A DNA stretch of 64,000 bases from Gnetum montanum (GCA_015680685.1 MNCI01027020.1:405588-469587), one strand, 5' to 3'; counted from the first letter of the stretch, positions 22,330 to 36,007 are shown. The notes: a model not told the origin generated them from the sequence alone. Made by a program: numbers and translations.

Positions 22330-25150
22330 GTCTTTTTCTATTTTAAGGCTTGTTTGACTTGTCTAGTGCATCTAGAAAATATTTTCCACCATTAGCTTAT
22401 TTGGTGGTTTTCATCTCTTTCATATGTCCTAGAAGATAGATTTCTCAAGGAGGAGATTTATTCTTTTGTTGCACCAAGGGCCTTCAAGCCTCAGTATTTT
22501 CCTATTGAGTGTGCATGTATATGTTAGTAGCCTGAGATGATGAGGCCATGGAAATAGTTGACAAGGGGGTAAGCTTAAGATGACCTAGCTCCATACATTC
22601 TCTAACCATTTTCTCAACTAGATGTTCATTATGTCTCCTTGGATGGGCAGGTCATGATGTAGCCCCCACCATCAGACCTTGGACAAGTGGGGGGTCTGCA
22701 TGCTTTGGCATCCTAAGAACAAAAGGTGTGTAGGCCACCATCACCATGATGTGCTACAAGGCTCTAACCACAAAGGGTGTCATGGGCGCCTGAGCTAGTG
22801 CCTTGATGACAAAGGAGGCCTATGCCCTAGTTGAGGTTAAGGTCCTAGTGTCACAAGAGGGTACACAAACCACAAATAGTTCATGTGCTAGCTCTGTATT
22901 ATCATTAAGGCTAACAACATTAATAATGTAACCTACACCACTAGCATTTAGTGGGTCCTTATAGACCTTCATGGACTAGTTCTCCCACCAAACAAGATTA
23001 CTTTCATTAAGGAACAACTTACCTCAATCAATCATGCATTGAATGTCATCTTTCAACACTACATAGTAATCTGTGTTGTGGCCATGTGGCTGATGGTAGT
23101 TGCAAAATCAGTCCAGTCTAAAGTTCTTAGGTACTCGGGGCTCATTCGGCATAGTTGTAGAAGGGTTTCAGAGGACCTCACAGTACCTCTCATGAAATTT
23201 GTGTGCATCCTCTAACATTTTTTTGTGCTAAATGTGCCTAGCACTAAGTAGTTGATCTAACAACTCTAATAGCTTGATTGGAAAGGGGGTGTACTTTGAG
23301 TGATCCTTGTGCTCAAAGTTTGGCCTTGAGGGAGCTTTCCCTACAGCCACTAATGATGTGGGTTGGTTGGTTTCCACATTGCCAAAACCCAATGCTTTGT
23401 TGTTGTCAGCTAGGGACTTAGGCACCTTAGTAGCTAGCTTGTTGTTGTTGAGCTTGGCTTCATCAACCATAGCTACCAGGATTGTTGTGGCTTTTCCCTT
23501 TTCTTTATCTTTCTTCACATATGCATTTTTGTAGGTCATGTAAGATGGATCCGTACTGGCTTCTGGCACATCTTGTATGCTCTTTATCTAGGTAAAATCT
23601 TGCCTAAGAGAACACAAAGCTAAATAGTACATATTTGATTTGATGAAATCATTTATTGTGCCCTTGAAAATGCACAGTAGGTGGGTTTCAACTATCAGCT
23701 CACGAATCTCATTAAGTGAGGCACTCTGACGTTGTATGATTTTTTGCACTAGTTCTAGTGCTCCTTGTTTAATGTTCATCAACTAATCTAGCATGGATTC
23801 AGGCTTCAAGTTGTACTTTAAGCAGGTTATGAATCGGCTCAATAGCTCCTATAGAGTTTCGATGGAAGCTCTAGGGAGCGCATGATACCAATTGAGAGCT
23901 TTGCCAGCCAGAGACATGGCAAAAATGTGAATTCTCGCATGTGACCATGCTTGCAATAGTAAACACTCAGAATAGAAAGTTACTAAGTGAGCATTGAGGT
24001 CACCCTCATCATTGTATTTTATGAATTAGGGAAGTTGGACCCCACAAGGTAGTGTTAGTGGAGAAACCGCAAGGCTAATTGGATCATCCTAATAGAAGTC
24101 CATTACATGAACCATCTCTAGGTTAGCCACTTTAAGCCACCTAACCTCCTCTATGAGAGTTTTGATGAGTTGAAATGCTTGGTCCAAACTTGGAGATGTT
24201 ATGGAGGGTTGTGTTGGCTGTGCCATTGGTGTTGGCTATGCCATTGGTGGTGCCATTAGAGCAGCCAACAGCCCTGTTGTGGGCTATACCACCACATGTG
24301 ACACTTGATAAGTTTGTTGCTATGTGTACTGCAACATGTGTGATAGTTGTATAGTGGGTACAAATGTCACAACCCACCACATAGTTGAGGCTAGAGCTAT
24401 TGTTGGTGGTGGGACTAACATGGCTAGGATAATGAGAATGTGACTTGTCTATGACTGCAATATGAGCATGGTGTGCACATATGGTAGTGTTGGCATCATA
24501 GGTGCTAGTTGTAAAGGTTGAACAAATTATGAAGAGATGATAAATGGAAAGGAAGTAGAAGGTCCTATGTCATGTTGCATAGGTAAGACTTGCTGGCTAG
24601 CTACCATTAGTGAAGACTTGGGTTGTGGAAGTGTCAAAGCTACCTCAAAGAAGGCAAAGGACTATGATTGGTGTGGTATGAATATGGGATCAATTTGTTG
24701 GGCTGAGACGTAGAATGGGAGACCACTGTCAGAGTGGGATTTAAACTATCTTATAGGGATTCATCATAGTTTGATGATGCATCCTGCTCTCTTGGTCCAC
24801 TCACATTGATACGTTGGTCGAAGATACACTTGAAGTTATCAGTGAACAATATGATCATGTTAAGGGTGGGAAAGAACTCCCACCCATTTTGATTGATGAT
24901 TTCAAAACTATGCTTCACTTCCATTTCCTAGTGGTCCAATGACAAGCCCACTTGAAGCTTTGTGCATAGGAAGTTGTATCATTCATCATTGAGAAACCTG
25001 TGTTTGGGTGATTGTTGATGCAATCTAAGAGACTACCATTGTGGTCGCACAGGGCTAGGTGGTTGCTCAATGTCTCCCACATGTTGAATGGGATGAGCCA
25101 ACTCCAAGCTCAAGGTAGTAGCCAAGGTGTTAAAAGTGTTCATTTTGCTA
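22330..25150 (-). pseudogene. E2 gag
   Basis: Minus strand. N-terminal part from about 25140 (KHSFEIINQNGWEF near 24900), then the gag core at 23990-23600: FAMSLAGKALNWYHALPRAS, SRFITCLKYNLKPES and INDFIKSNMYYLALC. A Lys/Ala-rich segment follows (23569-23228), then the zinc-knuckle-like FCNYHQPHGHNTDYY near 23100 whose last Cys is Tyr, and a Pro/Val-rich linker to the protease. Several TAG stops break it. It would form the particle shell and bind RNA. Confidence 0.85.
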
Positions 25151-25595
25151 TGTAGAAAGATATGAGAAAAGAAGATTCTTTCAAAAAATGTTTAAGTGTA
25201 GAAAAATTTAAAATAAAGTGGCTAAGTATGAAAACTGCAAAAAATAGGCTAAAAATGACTAAGTCTAGGAATGCTGAAGAAATGGCTCTCTCAGATGTTA
25301 TGCTCATTATGATTTAAGGGACTATCACACTCATAGGGTTGTTACACTCAATATAGCACTCAAAGCTTAATGCGATGGAGAAAATTTGGGCTTTCCGTAC
25401 TACAAGGTTCTAGGGGAACTGTCAGCTAGGACCAATTTGAATCAACTAGAATGTAGACAACTCCTGTGCTGGCCTATGATCTAGCTACTAACATGGTAGG
25501 TCCATAGGGTTGTTATGTCTATGCTAGCTTACCGCTAGTGATTGGGGCTGCAAAAATCATGTGGGACTACCCTTGAGCATAGAAGGAATGGGAGG

Positions 25596-25612
25596 CCCTC
25601 CTTCTAGCACCA
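25596..25612 (-). other. E2 primer binding site
   Basis: Minus strand TGGTGCTAGAAGGAGGG, seven bases inside the LTR end. This is the best-preserved version of the site shared by E1, E2 and E3. Confidence 0.8.
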
Positions 25613-25619
25613 AAAACTA

Positions 25620-27485
25620 TGACATCCAGAAACATCGGTGGCTAGAACACCAAGAGGTCTGCAGGCAAATAGCCTAGCCATGAATTCATGCAAGGGCCAT
25701 GCTAGGGAAGAAAAAATGAGGTGCCTTGAATAGTTTGGTCGATCAGATAAGGACTTACATGTTCTAAGAATAACCATTTGTAAAAAGAGTTTATGGAGCA
25801 TTACATGTAAAAGTCAGGACAACAAGCAAGAGCATAGCGTAGAGTCTCAGCCCAAAGATAATGACTTAAATATGTAAATGTGTATCATTATTAGAGAAAT
25901 TCAAGAGTTATGTTGAGAATTAGAAACAAATGCTGAGAAAGAAAATTGAACAGATGTTTTGAAGTAGAGAAATGCACTACCCTAAATATAGGGAGCATAA
26001 ATTTTTCTTCCACAAGATGTAAAAATGGTGCATGGCATCAGACAGGCATAGACGTAGCATAGTGGTGTGGTCATAATCTCTAGGACATTATTTATGTAGT
26101 GCTTGTACCTACATGGGATGTTGAACCTTCTGGGTTGGCTGTCGTCATGCTCTGTAGGTGCAATAGTACACTACATCGTAGTACTTGCCAAGGTGTTAAG
26201 CTAAGATGCTCAAGTGCGGGAGTAGCAAAGATGATAGGGATGCTCAAATTCTTAATGCTCTTATGATTTGAAAACCCCTAAAGTGCTAAATGTTAGGATA
26301 TTTATAGGGCTATCTTTGAATTGAAACATGGATTAAACACCATGTGGCCTAAGTGCCATGTCGCATGGGTGTAGATGAGTCATGTTGACATGTCATGCTC
26401 TTTGTAGCAAAGTGTCACACTCTGTAGGATAGGAATAGGTACCTAGAGACTATTGAACTATGACCACACTACCTAGACTGCATGTGCTAGAGTATAAGAG
26501 ACCTCCATATACCTACAAACTATTTCAGAACAATGAAACTTAGAGACTACACTCCAGAACTACATCTTCCCCCTCTTCCAATTAGGATCAAATGTAAGGA
26601 CAATCTTGGGGATCAATGGGGGGTGAAAAAGAAATGCAAAATATTGATCATATCTTTTGAAGGGATGTTGGAGCTAAGATGAAGGTCGATTTCAAGTTCT
26701 AGAGGCTTTTGGAAACCTTTGGAGGCATTTTCCCAATGTCAAGCTGGCTACGCTACATAGCGTAGCAAGAACACTTAGTGAAATTTTGCAGATTTTGACT
26801 TGCCACACCCATCACACTGTCCATGCTACACAGTGTAGCAAGCATACTTTGATAAATTTTGATGAAATCTGCAATGTTCCTCCATGGCACGTTGGCCACA
26901 CTTTGGGGTGTAGCAGGATAGGTAGCCTCGAAAGTCAAAAAATTGTCAAACACATCTCCCATGTTGAGCTAGCTTGACATATCCTTATCCAACACTTAGG
27001 AAAACTTAGGCCCTAAAAACTATGTCAAGCTTGCTACATTTTGTAGTGTAGTAGAGCATGACAACCCGAGAGATAGAAAATTTGCCAAACTATTTTTTCC
27101 ATCCTAAGCACTTTTGAGAGACTCTAGCTTGCTACTTGGGTGAACTAGAAACTGGGACATGTGTCAAGATGGGTACACTAGAGAGCATAGTGAGCTTGAT
27201 AGTCTAGGAGATGGAAAATTTCCTAAAATTTTTGGTCCATTCCAAGCAACCCTTGACCACTTTTAGCTTGACATTTGTGCAGACTGGGCATGAAAGTGTG
27301 TGCTATGCTAGCAATGGTAGAGAGAAGCAAACTTTGAAAAATTTTGCAAAAAATAGGACTTCAAGTGTACTACGTTGTCTATGCTACACAATGTGACACT
27401 AGACTTAGAAAAAATTTTCCTTAAGTTTTGACACTTAGAAAAATCTACTGTTGAACTACAGAAGCTAGAAATTGGTGGTGTTTCA
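25620..27485 (-). repeat. E2 5' LTR
   Basis: Minus strand starts TGAAACACCACCAATT at 27485 and ends in GGATGTCA at 25620. A TATAAATA box lies on the minus strand at 26306-26299. The part at 25620-25900 matches 45069-45350 (E4 LTR) and the reverse of 50000-50170 (E3 LTR). The upstream U3 half holds repeated GCTACACAGTGTAGC-like palindromes (26745-27060) and repeated GAAAATTTTxxxAA motifs. The ORFs in it are not credible. Confidence 0.8.
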
Positions 27486-29144
27486 ATGTTCATATGCACA
27501 AAGCATATATTTTTGGAATATGGAGAAGCTAATTTTAGCTACCTAACCTAGAATTCAATTAAAAAGAAATTAATTAGATAATAAGTTGTAATCTTTAATG
27601 AAGAGATAATGTACTATAAGCCATAAGAAGATAAATAGGAAAACGATACTCTACTAATAAGCCAAAAATTGTTGAAAACTTTGTTGATTCTAATACTGTG
27701 AATAAAAGAGCACTATATTTGGTAAGTTCTTCTAAAATTACAAATAATAAAGTTGGATCTAATTTGCATGAAGAAGATTGTAATTTTACATAAGGTAAGA
27801 ATACTTTCAAGAGTTCCTTAATTGCTAGTTACATTCAAAGCTTATGAAACTGAATGTTTTCAATTACATACATTGACACAGTCTTAGATTTCATAGACCA
27901 CATTAATTTTAGAATTCCTTTTATATAATTTTTCTATAACTTATTGTTTTGTATTAGAGTAAATTCTATAAACTAGGATATTCATGTTAAAACCCTCACC
28001 ACTAAGCTAACATCTTATTAGGGATAAATGCTAGTGAATCTAAATACCAATGTAAGGTGTCTCAATTAGTTTTCTCATAGTATAATAAACATTAAACAGG
28101 TATTATTTGAAAATTTTAAGTAATGTATGATGTACATTTATATTCTATGTAAGTTCTACAAATAAAATGTGTTGGCTATATGTCTTGTAGATGCATATAA
28201 TTAAATAGTATTCAGTTAACAATGAGCTATTGGCCTAGTAATAAAAGTTTTGATTGTGAAGCTTCAAGTTATGGATTTAATTTTGGTAGGTAGTGCTAAG
28301 TTAAAAAGTATTAATTAGACTATATATCTTAGGCTATAACTATTTTTGAATTATTTTGATGTTTCAATACACCCCCCTTCCCACCTCCACACCCCAAAAA
28401 AAATCCCTCATCCCCTTGAAAAAATAAAAAATGAATCTTATGTTTCAAAAACCCCTATCACTCCTCCTCTTCCATAATAATAATAATGGTAAACTAAAAT
28501 TTTTTAAATAGAAAGTCTCTTTGCCTAATGATACCAAACTAAAAGTGATCATGAAAGAGAAGTTGAATGTCTTAAAATAAAAATGATCAATAATTAGGTT
28601 TATAAAATCAAAATAAAAGTTAATGGAGAAAAGAGATATACAGCAAAATCTATTGTGAAAGGATTCAATTAAATTATAGAATCATTATTATCATTTTTTC
28701 TCTCTTTTTCTCAACCCAATATAAGAGCATCCTACAAAGAGACTAATTCAATATTGTTATAAAACAAAGACTAAAAAATTTACCTATATTCACTCGAATA
28801 CCTTGGATCTATTAGCCTAGTTTTAGAATGTTAACATTGATGGAGAGGTATGAATTGACTTAAGACTATAAAATTTGATGAAAAATTTTTAGATTTTAAA
28901 AACTTAAATTCACCACAAGTCATGATCATTTTACTACAAGTTACTGACAAGTCACCCAAAAGCTCTGGTGATTGAAACTAGAGAAAATATTTTGTCTAAG
29001 AATGACACAAGTAGATCATGAATCATGGTCTATCACCATAACCCAATCAAAATTCATGGTAAATTTTTCTTATTTTTAGAGCTCAACATAAGGACATTAG
29101 GAGTTATGGTTTACAACAATGGGTTAACTACAAGTCATGGTTTT
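27486..29144. other. AT-rich host stretch without genes
   Basis: No ORF or element signature. Toward 28900-29140 degenerate ACAAGTCATGGT units appear; they continue after E5 at 36008-36170, so E5 is inserted in this sequence. Confidence 0.6.
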
Positions 29145-29149
29145 CATTA

Positions 29150-29967
29150 TGATGAGTGGTGAGGTACCCCTACACTCAACCATACGAATACCAGCGTTAC
29201 ATGCACGATGTGGTTGAACTCCACAGAATAAGTGCCTACATGCCTTATGGAATACTTAAGGTTAATCGTTCATTGTATTCCCAGACTTACTTGTATTTGT
29301 CATGGTTATATGGTTAAGTAAGTCTGAGGTATGTGATGTTTATATCTTTTATGTTTTATCACCTATGCTAAGAGGGAAAAGGTGAAGAGACTAATTAACT
29401 AACTTTAACTAACAAAGTCTTAATTAATCTAGCATCAGCATCCATTCCCACTTTCCTTTCACACCCTGAGCTAATGTAACATTCTGGGATTACCAAACGC
29501 TATTCGTTGCTAGGATTACCAAGCGTAACGCACGTGCTCAAAGTGGTCGTACTAAATGCACTTAACTATCAGAGAAGGGTTGAGAGAGACTTAATTAACT
29601 AATAAATAATTTAAGTATTAACAATAAATAAAGTCCTAATTAGGTTAGTCCATGCACTATAAGGTTTATCCAAAAAATTTGTCTTTATTTCTATACACAG
29701 ACTTGTGCTCACGTACAATATTTGCTCGAATAAAGATCCGTTCACTTTGGGACTCCTACTACGGGAACATGGAAATTATTCTATCTCTAGAGTAGTAAAA
29801 TTGCTAGAGATTTGCTAAGGGTCCAGATCTAGATTTGGAAACAAGGGAGAGCCGCCTCTTATTCATAGATTTGGCAGCGTGACGCGATATCATGGGAGAA
29901 GACACAATATCACGTACGATACATCGCGTAAAAGATATCGCAGCCCATGCAATATCGCATCCCATCG
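29150..29967 (-). repeat. E5 3' LTR
   Basis: Plus strand begins TGATGAGTGGTGAGG, the reverse of the LTR end, and runs to CATCCCATCG at 29967. A G-rich tract (minus CATGGGGGTA, 29968-29977) precedes it in element sense and fits a polypurine tract. Family shared with 35172-36007, 39493-40546 and 41050-41807. Confidence 0.85.
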
Positions 29968-29977
29968 TACCCCCATG

Positions 29978-32340
29978 ATTGAATAAAAACTCATCCTCGA
30001 GTTTCTTACAAAAATATTTGAAAGGTATGGGATTATTGACTTGAATGAAACTAATCGTGAACAAGACGACATGTGAACGAATCATCATTAGAGAACTTGA
30101 CAAAACTGGTGTTCATGACAACACCAAGAGTGAACACCTTATACATTTGACATCAGGCCATATTTCATAGCTAAGAGAGAAGAGAGAAGAAAGAAGAAGT
30201 CTGCTACTGCCAATGCCAAGATTGCATCTTTCGTTATCTATCCATAAGCGCGCTATCGATCTTGCTCCTTGTATAGCTAATTCAACACTAATCCATTCCA
30301 TATGTTCCCTCCAGATCCAATCCATTTTTGTATGATTTTCATCTACACACATAACAAAATCTCTATATTAGAAAGGGTAAATGAATCACAATGCGGTGGA
30401 TACCTTGCTTTAGTGAAAGGTCCATTGGCTGAGTTGTAGCATGGTTGATACAAATCCGAAGATATAATAGTGGTGACTACCGAAGGTGTAGGGGTTAGGA
30501 GAAAATAAAAAACATTGGGGTAGAACCCCCATGACTAAGATCGAACCCTTGGTAGTGATAGAATGGAGAAATAAAAAGAACAAGAAAGATGGAGAAAAAT
30601 ATACAACTATAACTTCGATGAAATAGATGTCAAGATGGAAATGAACAAAATAGAGATTATTGCAAAATGTTAAGGGAAAGAATTTAACTGATGCACTAAA
30701 GAGGAATGCCAGTGGGTCCTCCCCAAAGTAGGGTTATGCCCTTAATGCCCTGACAAACCCACATTCAAAGAGTCCATAGGCTCTGGGAATGTCATTTGGA
30801 ACAAGAGTTAAAGTCTTAACCACAAGAATTTACCAAAAAGAAAACAATGCGTTAACCAAAATATACACTAATGATGCAACCAGCAATGAGGTGAACAATG
30901 GAGAAAGAATGCTGGATAGAAGAGGATGAAATGGAGTCTCAAGAACAAGGTGGTGTACAGCCCCCATGTGTAGTTAATGATTAATGTGACTTAGTAGATC
31001 CCATTCCAAGTCTGGTCTTGAACAAACCACATCTAGTAACTTCGCATTAATACATTTGGCCAATCCATTCACCTGAAGTAACAAGAATGCCTTCTCCAAA
31101 TAGCCACCACCATTTCGAAAAAATGAAGGAGGAGAGAATGGAAAGCGAGAAGGGCCTTAGTTAGAGGAAGCATGTTTATTTTAGATACATAACCACTACT
31201 TGTAGCCCAAATATTTATTTTTTCTAAGGGATGTGCTTTGAATTCCCACTGTCTATTTTTTTCTTATGTTTTTGCGTGAGAACCAAACCATGAAAAGACT
31301 TTGTTATTTTTATTAGCTTAGCTTCTTGATGAAAATCACATCAAAATGGTAAGAAAACTCAAAAATAAAACATCCAAGCACCCAAGAGAATGGACACCAC
31401 AAATGCATTGATTTCCATTGAAGTCATAGCCTTCTCAATCCTTGAGTCCTTCCTTAGTTTGAGAAATACCCAATCACCAATTCATTATAGCTATTATTTA
31501 GTAAGCGACTATACATTTCCAATCCAAGAGAGACCATAGAAATTTGTGGATGTATGGATGAAGTGAACTCATTACCTATCATATCAAAAGAACCATACCT
31601 TAGTATCAACATCATAACCTTAAAGGTAAAAGCCAAACATTAGCAACAAATAGAATATAGTTCATACCATCATTAAGAGCACTTATTGGGTGACCAACTT
31701 AACAAGATGAATAAACACACACACACACACAAATAAAATAAAATTTTACATGATGTTGTAAAACAAAAATAATAAAAGTTAAAGAAATTGTAAAATAAAA
31801 ATAAAAATAGTTAAATAAATTGTAAAACAAAAATGTGTAAAACAAAAATTTAAAAGAACTGAGGGCCTTGAATGATTAGCATAGGTGGCCATCTCCCCAT
31901 GACTGAATTGAAAGGAAAAGATCCAAAATAATGAGCATTTTTTTGTCCAACTTCTCCGAATTGATGTTTTTAGGTTAAGGGTTGAAAGTTGNGTGATGTT
32001 GTAAAACAAAAATAAGAAAAGTTAAAGAAATTGTAAAATAAAAATAAAAATAGTTAAAGAAATTGTAAAACAAAAATGTGTAAAACAAAAATTTAAAAGA
32101 ACTGAGGGCCTTGAATGATTAGCATAGGTGGCCATCTCCCCATGACTAAATTGAAAGGAAAAGATCCAAAATAATGAGCATTTTTTTATCCAACTTCTCC
32201 GAATTGATGTTTTTAGGTTAAGGGTTGAAAGTTGGTGATGCTCATATTCCAATGTATCTATGCTTTTATTGTGGGTGCAAGTTGTTCCCCCAGTTTTTTC
32301 CATGCATATTAGTGGGTTTCTCTCTTGATTAGCTGTCAAC
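29978..32340 (-). other. E5 internal region without recognisable domains
   Basis: About 2.4 kb between protease and 3' LTR, where RT and integrase would be expected. I see no palm, RNase H or integrase motif on either strand. It contains an AC microsatellite (31714-31731) and a 241 bp assembly duplication around 31992. Short minus ORFs (30352-30113, 31636-31454) match nothing I know. Confidence 0.6.
31751..32234. other. 241 bp duplication either side of a single N
   Basis: 31751-31991 and 31994-32234 are nearly identical direct copies separated by the N at 31992, with only a few substitutions. This is typical of two overlapping contigs or haplotypes left unmerged. Confidence 0.85.
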
Positions 32341-32474
32341 CACTGGGTGTTCTCTTATTATGTGGTTGCTACATACAAACACCTTTGTATTTGAGTTTCT
32401 TGGGCATACCAATTGGATTTAGAAGATGCTGAGCATTCCTCCATGTCATCCCCCTCTGAGTCACTGTATGTGAT

Positions 32475-32900
32475 TCATGGAACTTTCTTCATCTTGATAT
32501 TTTCATAAATTTTTTCCATAGATATTTCCATGGAAGGATCGTGGATTCCTAGGCATGTGTCTATTATTCTCAGCCATGCCCTTCCCATTATAATTGGGAA
32601 GTCCCCTTTGTTACTGCTAACTTCTATCACTAGGAAATCAGCCGAGTATGACCAATCACACATAGTGGTAACAATGTCCTTCATCAATCCCAAGGGAATG
32701 GTGATGGACTTATTAGCCAGATCTAGTTGAATATTGCTCTTCTTGACTGGAGGTAGGATCCAGGCTTTATACATTTCTCATGATATTAAGTTGACTCCGG
32801 AACCTGAGTTAAGAAAAGCCTTATGAGGTTCATTCCTAGTGACTTGGAGGTAGATTAAGGGACTTTCAAGGTCAAAGAGTTTCCTAGGAAGGTGGCCTAT
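32475..32900 (-). pseudogene. E5 protease
   Basis: Minus-strand retropepsin. The active-site segment reads FLNSGSGVNLIS near 32810, so the catalytic Asp is Asn. A stop follows, then the open piece at 32774-32475 with IPLGLMKDI, SADFLVIEV and the closing FPIIMGRAWL. Its style resembles Athila-type proteases and not the Tat copies nearby. Confidence 0.8.
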
Positions 32901-33527
32901 CTTGATCCAGTCAGTAACGGTATGTGTTAACATAACCACATGTGTTGAGCTCTGTTGTTGGTTTGAAGGGAGCTTCGAAAACTTATTTGTTGGAGGAGTG
33001 GTCCTAGACCCAACCTCTTGTGGTTGTGAGAGCTTGTTTGGACTCTTGGTTCTGAAGAAAGGTATTCTCTTTGTACAGTTGTTAGAACTATTAGTGGGTT
33101 GAAGTTTTATAGCTCTCGTAGCATTATGTTGCTATGGTTGAGTGGGGAGTTCCCCTTGCATTGTTAGAGCAGATGGTAGTGGGACTACCAGCATAAGAGT
33201 GGTGGATGGATTCAAAGGATGGTATGCATGTGGTGTGTCTCCTAGAGGAGAAGGAGTCCTAAAATAATCCAAAAATTTGTAGTGACATTGTGGGGTTGTG
33301 TAACCCATAGAGTCACTTGGAGAAATTGGTTGTTGCACGTAATAGCCATACAGGTTTGGTTTTCAGTAAGGGTATTATTTTCTAGGCGGTGGAATCCCCC
33401 ATGACTATGGGTGTTGCCATTGTTGGTGTTTTCTAATACGTTTTGGTGGAGTTCCACTTGGATAATATGTTAACGGTTGGTGGAACTACCTTGGGTTACC
33501 TTGGGGATAAGGTAACCTTTAGGGTGC

Positions 33528-35026
33528 TTACCTTCTGTTAGGTCTTGGGTTGAGTGCATACATGCCAGACTCTTGCAGATGTGAGATTATTGCGCAACAT
33601 CCCTTAGGATGGTCATATTGGTAAATCTCATATTCACCATTATTGTCTATATCCAAATCCACAACCTCATTGCTGATAGTTATTTTTCCCTTACCCCTGT
33701 TACGTTCATGGTCTGAATCTCTTCGCTTTTTCTTATCATGGTCACTACTTCGTTTCTTAGACACCTCTAAGATTTTTAGAATAGCTTCAAATCTACTATC
33801 TAAGGAGTCCGTTATTTGATCCACCTTAGCCAACACTTCGATTGTTAACTTTTGAAGTGGCAAGGTTTTTCATTCACCAACTCTTCAAGTGGTGACTCAT
33901 CCTCTTCATCATAGAATCTCACTCCCCTCTTTCGGTGGGAAGGATCATGGTTGTACTCTTCCACACTTTCTCTTTTCTATAGCTCCCCTTCTTCTTTGGC
34001 TACTTGCTCCAACAGTATATGCACTTCATGGGACCTAAGTTCAGATAATCTTCCTTGGGCATATGTTCCAAGGGTTCTCCTAGTCTCATGTCTTAGCTAA
34101 TCTACAAGGTGGTAGAGTTAATCCCGTTGTGTGTAACCATGGCCCGTGCAACAATGTAGCAATGCATAATATCGGCCCATGGCAGCATCCAAGGGTTCAT
34201 GAGTACCCTGTTTCCATCCTTGGATCTGCTTACACATGTAGGACACTCAAGAGTACGTCTGATATTTATTGTTAAACAATTACAACATTGTACTCCACCT
34301 CCTAATGGTTTCCGGTTCTAAGGACTAGTACCAACTTTTCGCTTTTTTTATGAGTGTCCTAGGGAATAACTTTAACTTATTCCACTTATTTTTGATGTTT
34401 TACAAGGTGCAAGCATCATGAAATTCCTATAAGTGGTTCTACAGATCAACGTTGTATCCCCCCTCAAACCATGGGATATTATTCATGTCTAATCTCTTAA
34501 TTCAATTGTCTTTTTGATGCCTTGCAGGTATTCTCACAACCTTAGTAATATCTAACATACTCCAAGTTGCTAGTAGGGGTTTATCATGATCATCTCTCTC
34601 ATGATGTCTATGATGCCTACGTGGTTCCCTACTTCCCCTTCTACCATGCCTAGATTCCCCTTCATCATGATCTCTCTCATCCCGTTGATGTTGCACTTTG
34701 GTGGGATGGTAATCCCTTTCGTTGTAATCACATGCAATGTACTCAGTGTATAATTGCGACATGCCAATTCGTGCAAGGTCATGAAGGAGTATGTTGGGGG
34801 CAACTCTATCTAGAGGTAACACTATGTTACCTTCTAAATCTCTCCAACATAGTTGTTCATCTTGATGGAAGACAAAGGTAAAATTGAGTATATACTCATC
34901 GTGGTGAGTATATACCACACTGAATTGTTGAGGAACTGGTGGTTCTCAGTTATGCATGTTAGATTACTGACGGTCTCTTGTGTGATCCCTAAGTGGTGAA
35001 GTGCTTTTATGAGAAGAAAGAGACAT
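33528..35026 (-). pseudogene. E5 gag
   Basis: Minus strand from an ATG at 35026 (MSLSSHKSTSPLRDHTRDR), about 125 bases after the primer site. After an N-terminal part with a charged, His/Arg-rich stretch (RRHHRHHERDDHD, about 34620-34590) comes the gag core near 34400-34300 (LKLFPRTLIKKAKSWY, stop, SLEPETIRRW). A Lys/Arg-rich, nuclear-signal-like segment follows (KKRRDSDHERNRGKGK, about 33740-33690). A Gln/Pro-rich linker leads to protease. Stops are mostly TAG. Confidence 0.8.
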
Positions 35027-35152
35027 TGTCTCTTATTCGGTGTGCTATTGACCGTTGTTTAAAATTTCTTTTGATTAATCCTAAGGATTTGTTTAAGCTT
35101 CCCAATGATGTGGATGATTTCCTATGTTCTACTTAGCACACAAACAACTTAG

Positions 35153-35170
35153 TCCCTGGAAACAACGCCA
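35153..35170 (-). other. E5 primer binding site
   Basis: Minus strand TGGCGTTGTTTCCAGGGA, one base inside the LTR; a decayed form of the TGGCGCCGTTGCCGGGGA site common in plant gypsy elements. Confidence 0.85.
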
Positions 35171-35171
35171 A

Positions 35172-36007
35172 TTATGAGTGGCGAGGTACCCCTACACTCA
35201 ACCATACGAATACGAGCGTTACACGCATGATCTAGTTGAACTCCATAAACTAAGTGCCTACATGCCTTATGGAACACTTAAGGTCAATCGTTCATTGTAT
35301 TCCTAGACTTACTTGTATTTGTCATGGTTATATGGTTAAGTAAGTCTGAGGTATGTGATGTTTATATCTTTTATGTTTTATCACCTATGCTAAGAGGTAA
35401 AAGGTGAAGAGATGAATTAACTAACTTTAAATAACAAAGTCTTAATTAATCTAGCATCAACATCCATTTCCACTTTCCTTTCACACCCTGAACCAATGTA
35501 ACCTTCTAGGATTACCAAACGCTATTCGTTGCTAGGATTACCAAGCGTAACGCATGTGCTCAAAGTGGTCGTACTGAATGCACTTAACTATCAGAGAAGG
35601 ATTGAGAGAGACTTAATTAACTAATAAATTATTTAAATATTAACAACAAATAACAATAAATAAAGTCCTAATTAGGTTAGTCCATGCACTATAAGGTTTA
35701 TCCAAAAATTTTGTCTTTATTTCTATACACAAACTTGTGCTCAGGTACAACATTTGCTCGAATAAAGAGCTGTTCACTTTGGGACTCCTACTACGGGCAC
35801 ATGGAAATTATTCTATCTCTGGAGTGGTAAAATTGCTAGAGTTTTGCTAAGGGTCCAGATCTAGACTGGGAAACAAGGGAGAGCTACCTCTTATTTATAG
35901 ATTTGGCAGCACGAAGCGATATCATGTACGTGATATCGTGTATGATACATCGCATACTATACATCGCGTACACGATCTCGTGGCCCATGTGATATCACGT
36001 CCCATCA
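35172..36007 (-). repeat. E5 5' LTR
   Basis: Minus strand starts TGATGGGACG at 36007 and ends ACTCATAA at 35172. TATAAATA lies on the minus strand at 35899-35892. U3 carries repeated GATATC palindromes. Confidence 0.9.

Larger units (their letters stand above)
11966..27485 (-). mobile_element. E2: Tat-like Ty3/gypsy retrotransposon with antisense gene
   Basis: The most complete Tat-like copy here. On the minus strand: 5' LTR (27485-25620), PBS, gag, protease, the antisense gene on the opposite strand (16540-20896), RT, RNase H, archaeal-like RNase H, integrase, and 3' untranslated repeats. The 3' LTR is missing from view because E1 is inserted at 11965. Every coding part carries stops. Confidence 0.85.
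29150..36007 (-). mobile_element. E5: complete but RT-less LTR retrotransposon
   Basis: Two LTRs (29150-29967 and 35172-36007) flanked by perfect 5 bp duplications CATTA (29145-29149 and 36008-36012). Minus-strand order is 5' LTR, PBS, gag, protease, a 2.4 kb stretch with nothing recognisable, 3' LTR. No RT, RNase H or integrase motif was found, so it appears non-autonomous. The LTRs differ by roughly 6 percent over the first 240 bases by eye. Confidence 0.9.

Noticed and set aside
30980-31110. Possible pentatricopeptide-like or integrase-tail segment (VNGLAKCINAK, GDWVFLKLR near 31480) in E5
   Set aside because: Only a dozen residues match by eye and frames do not continue; not enough to call a domain.
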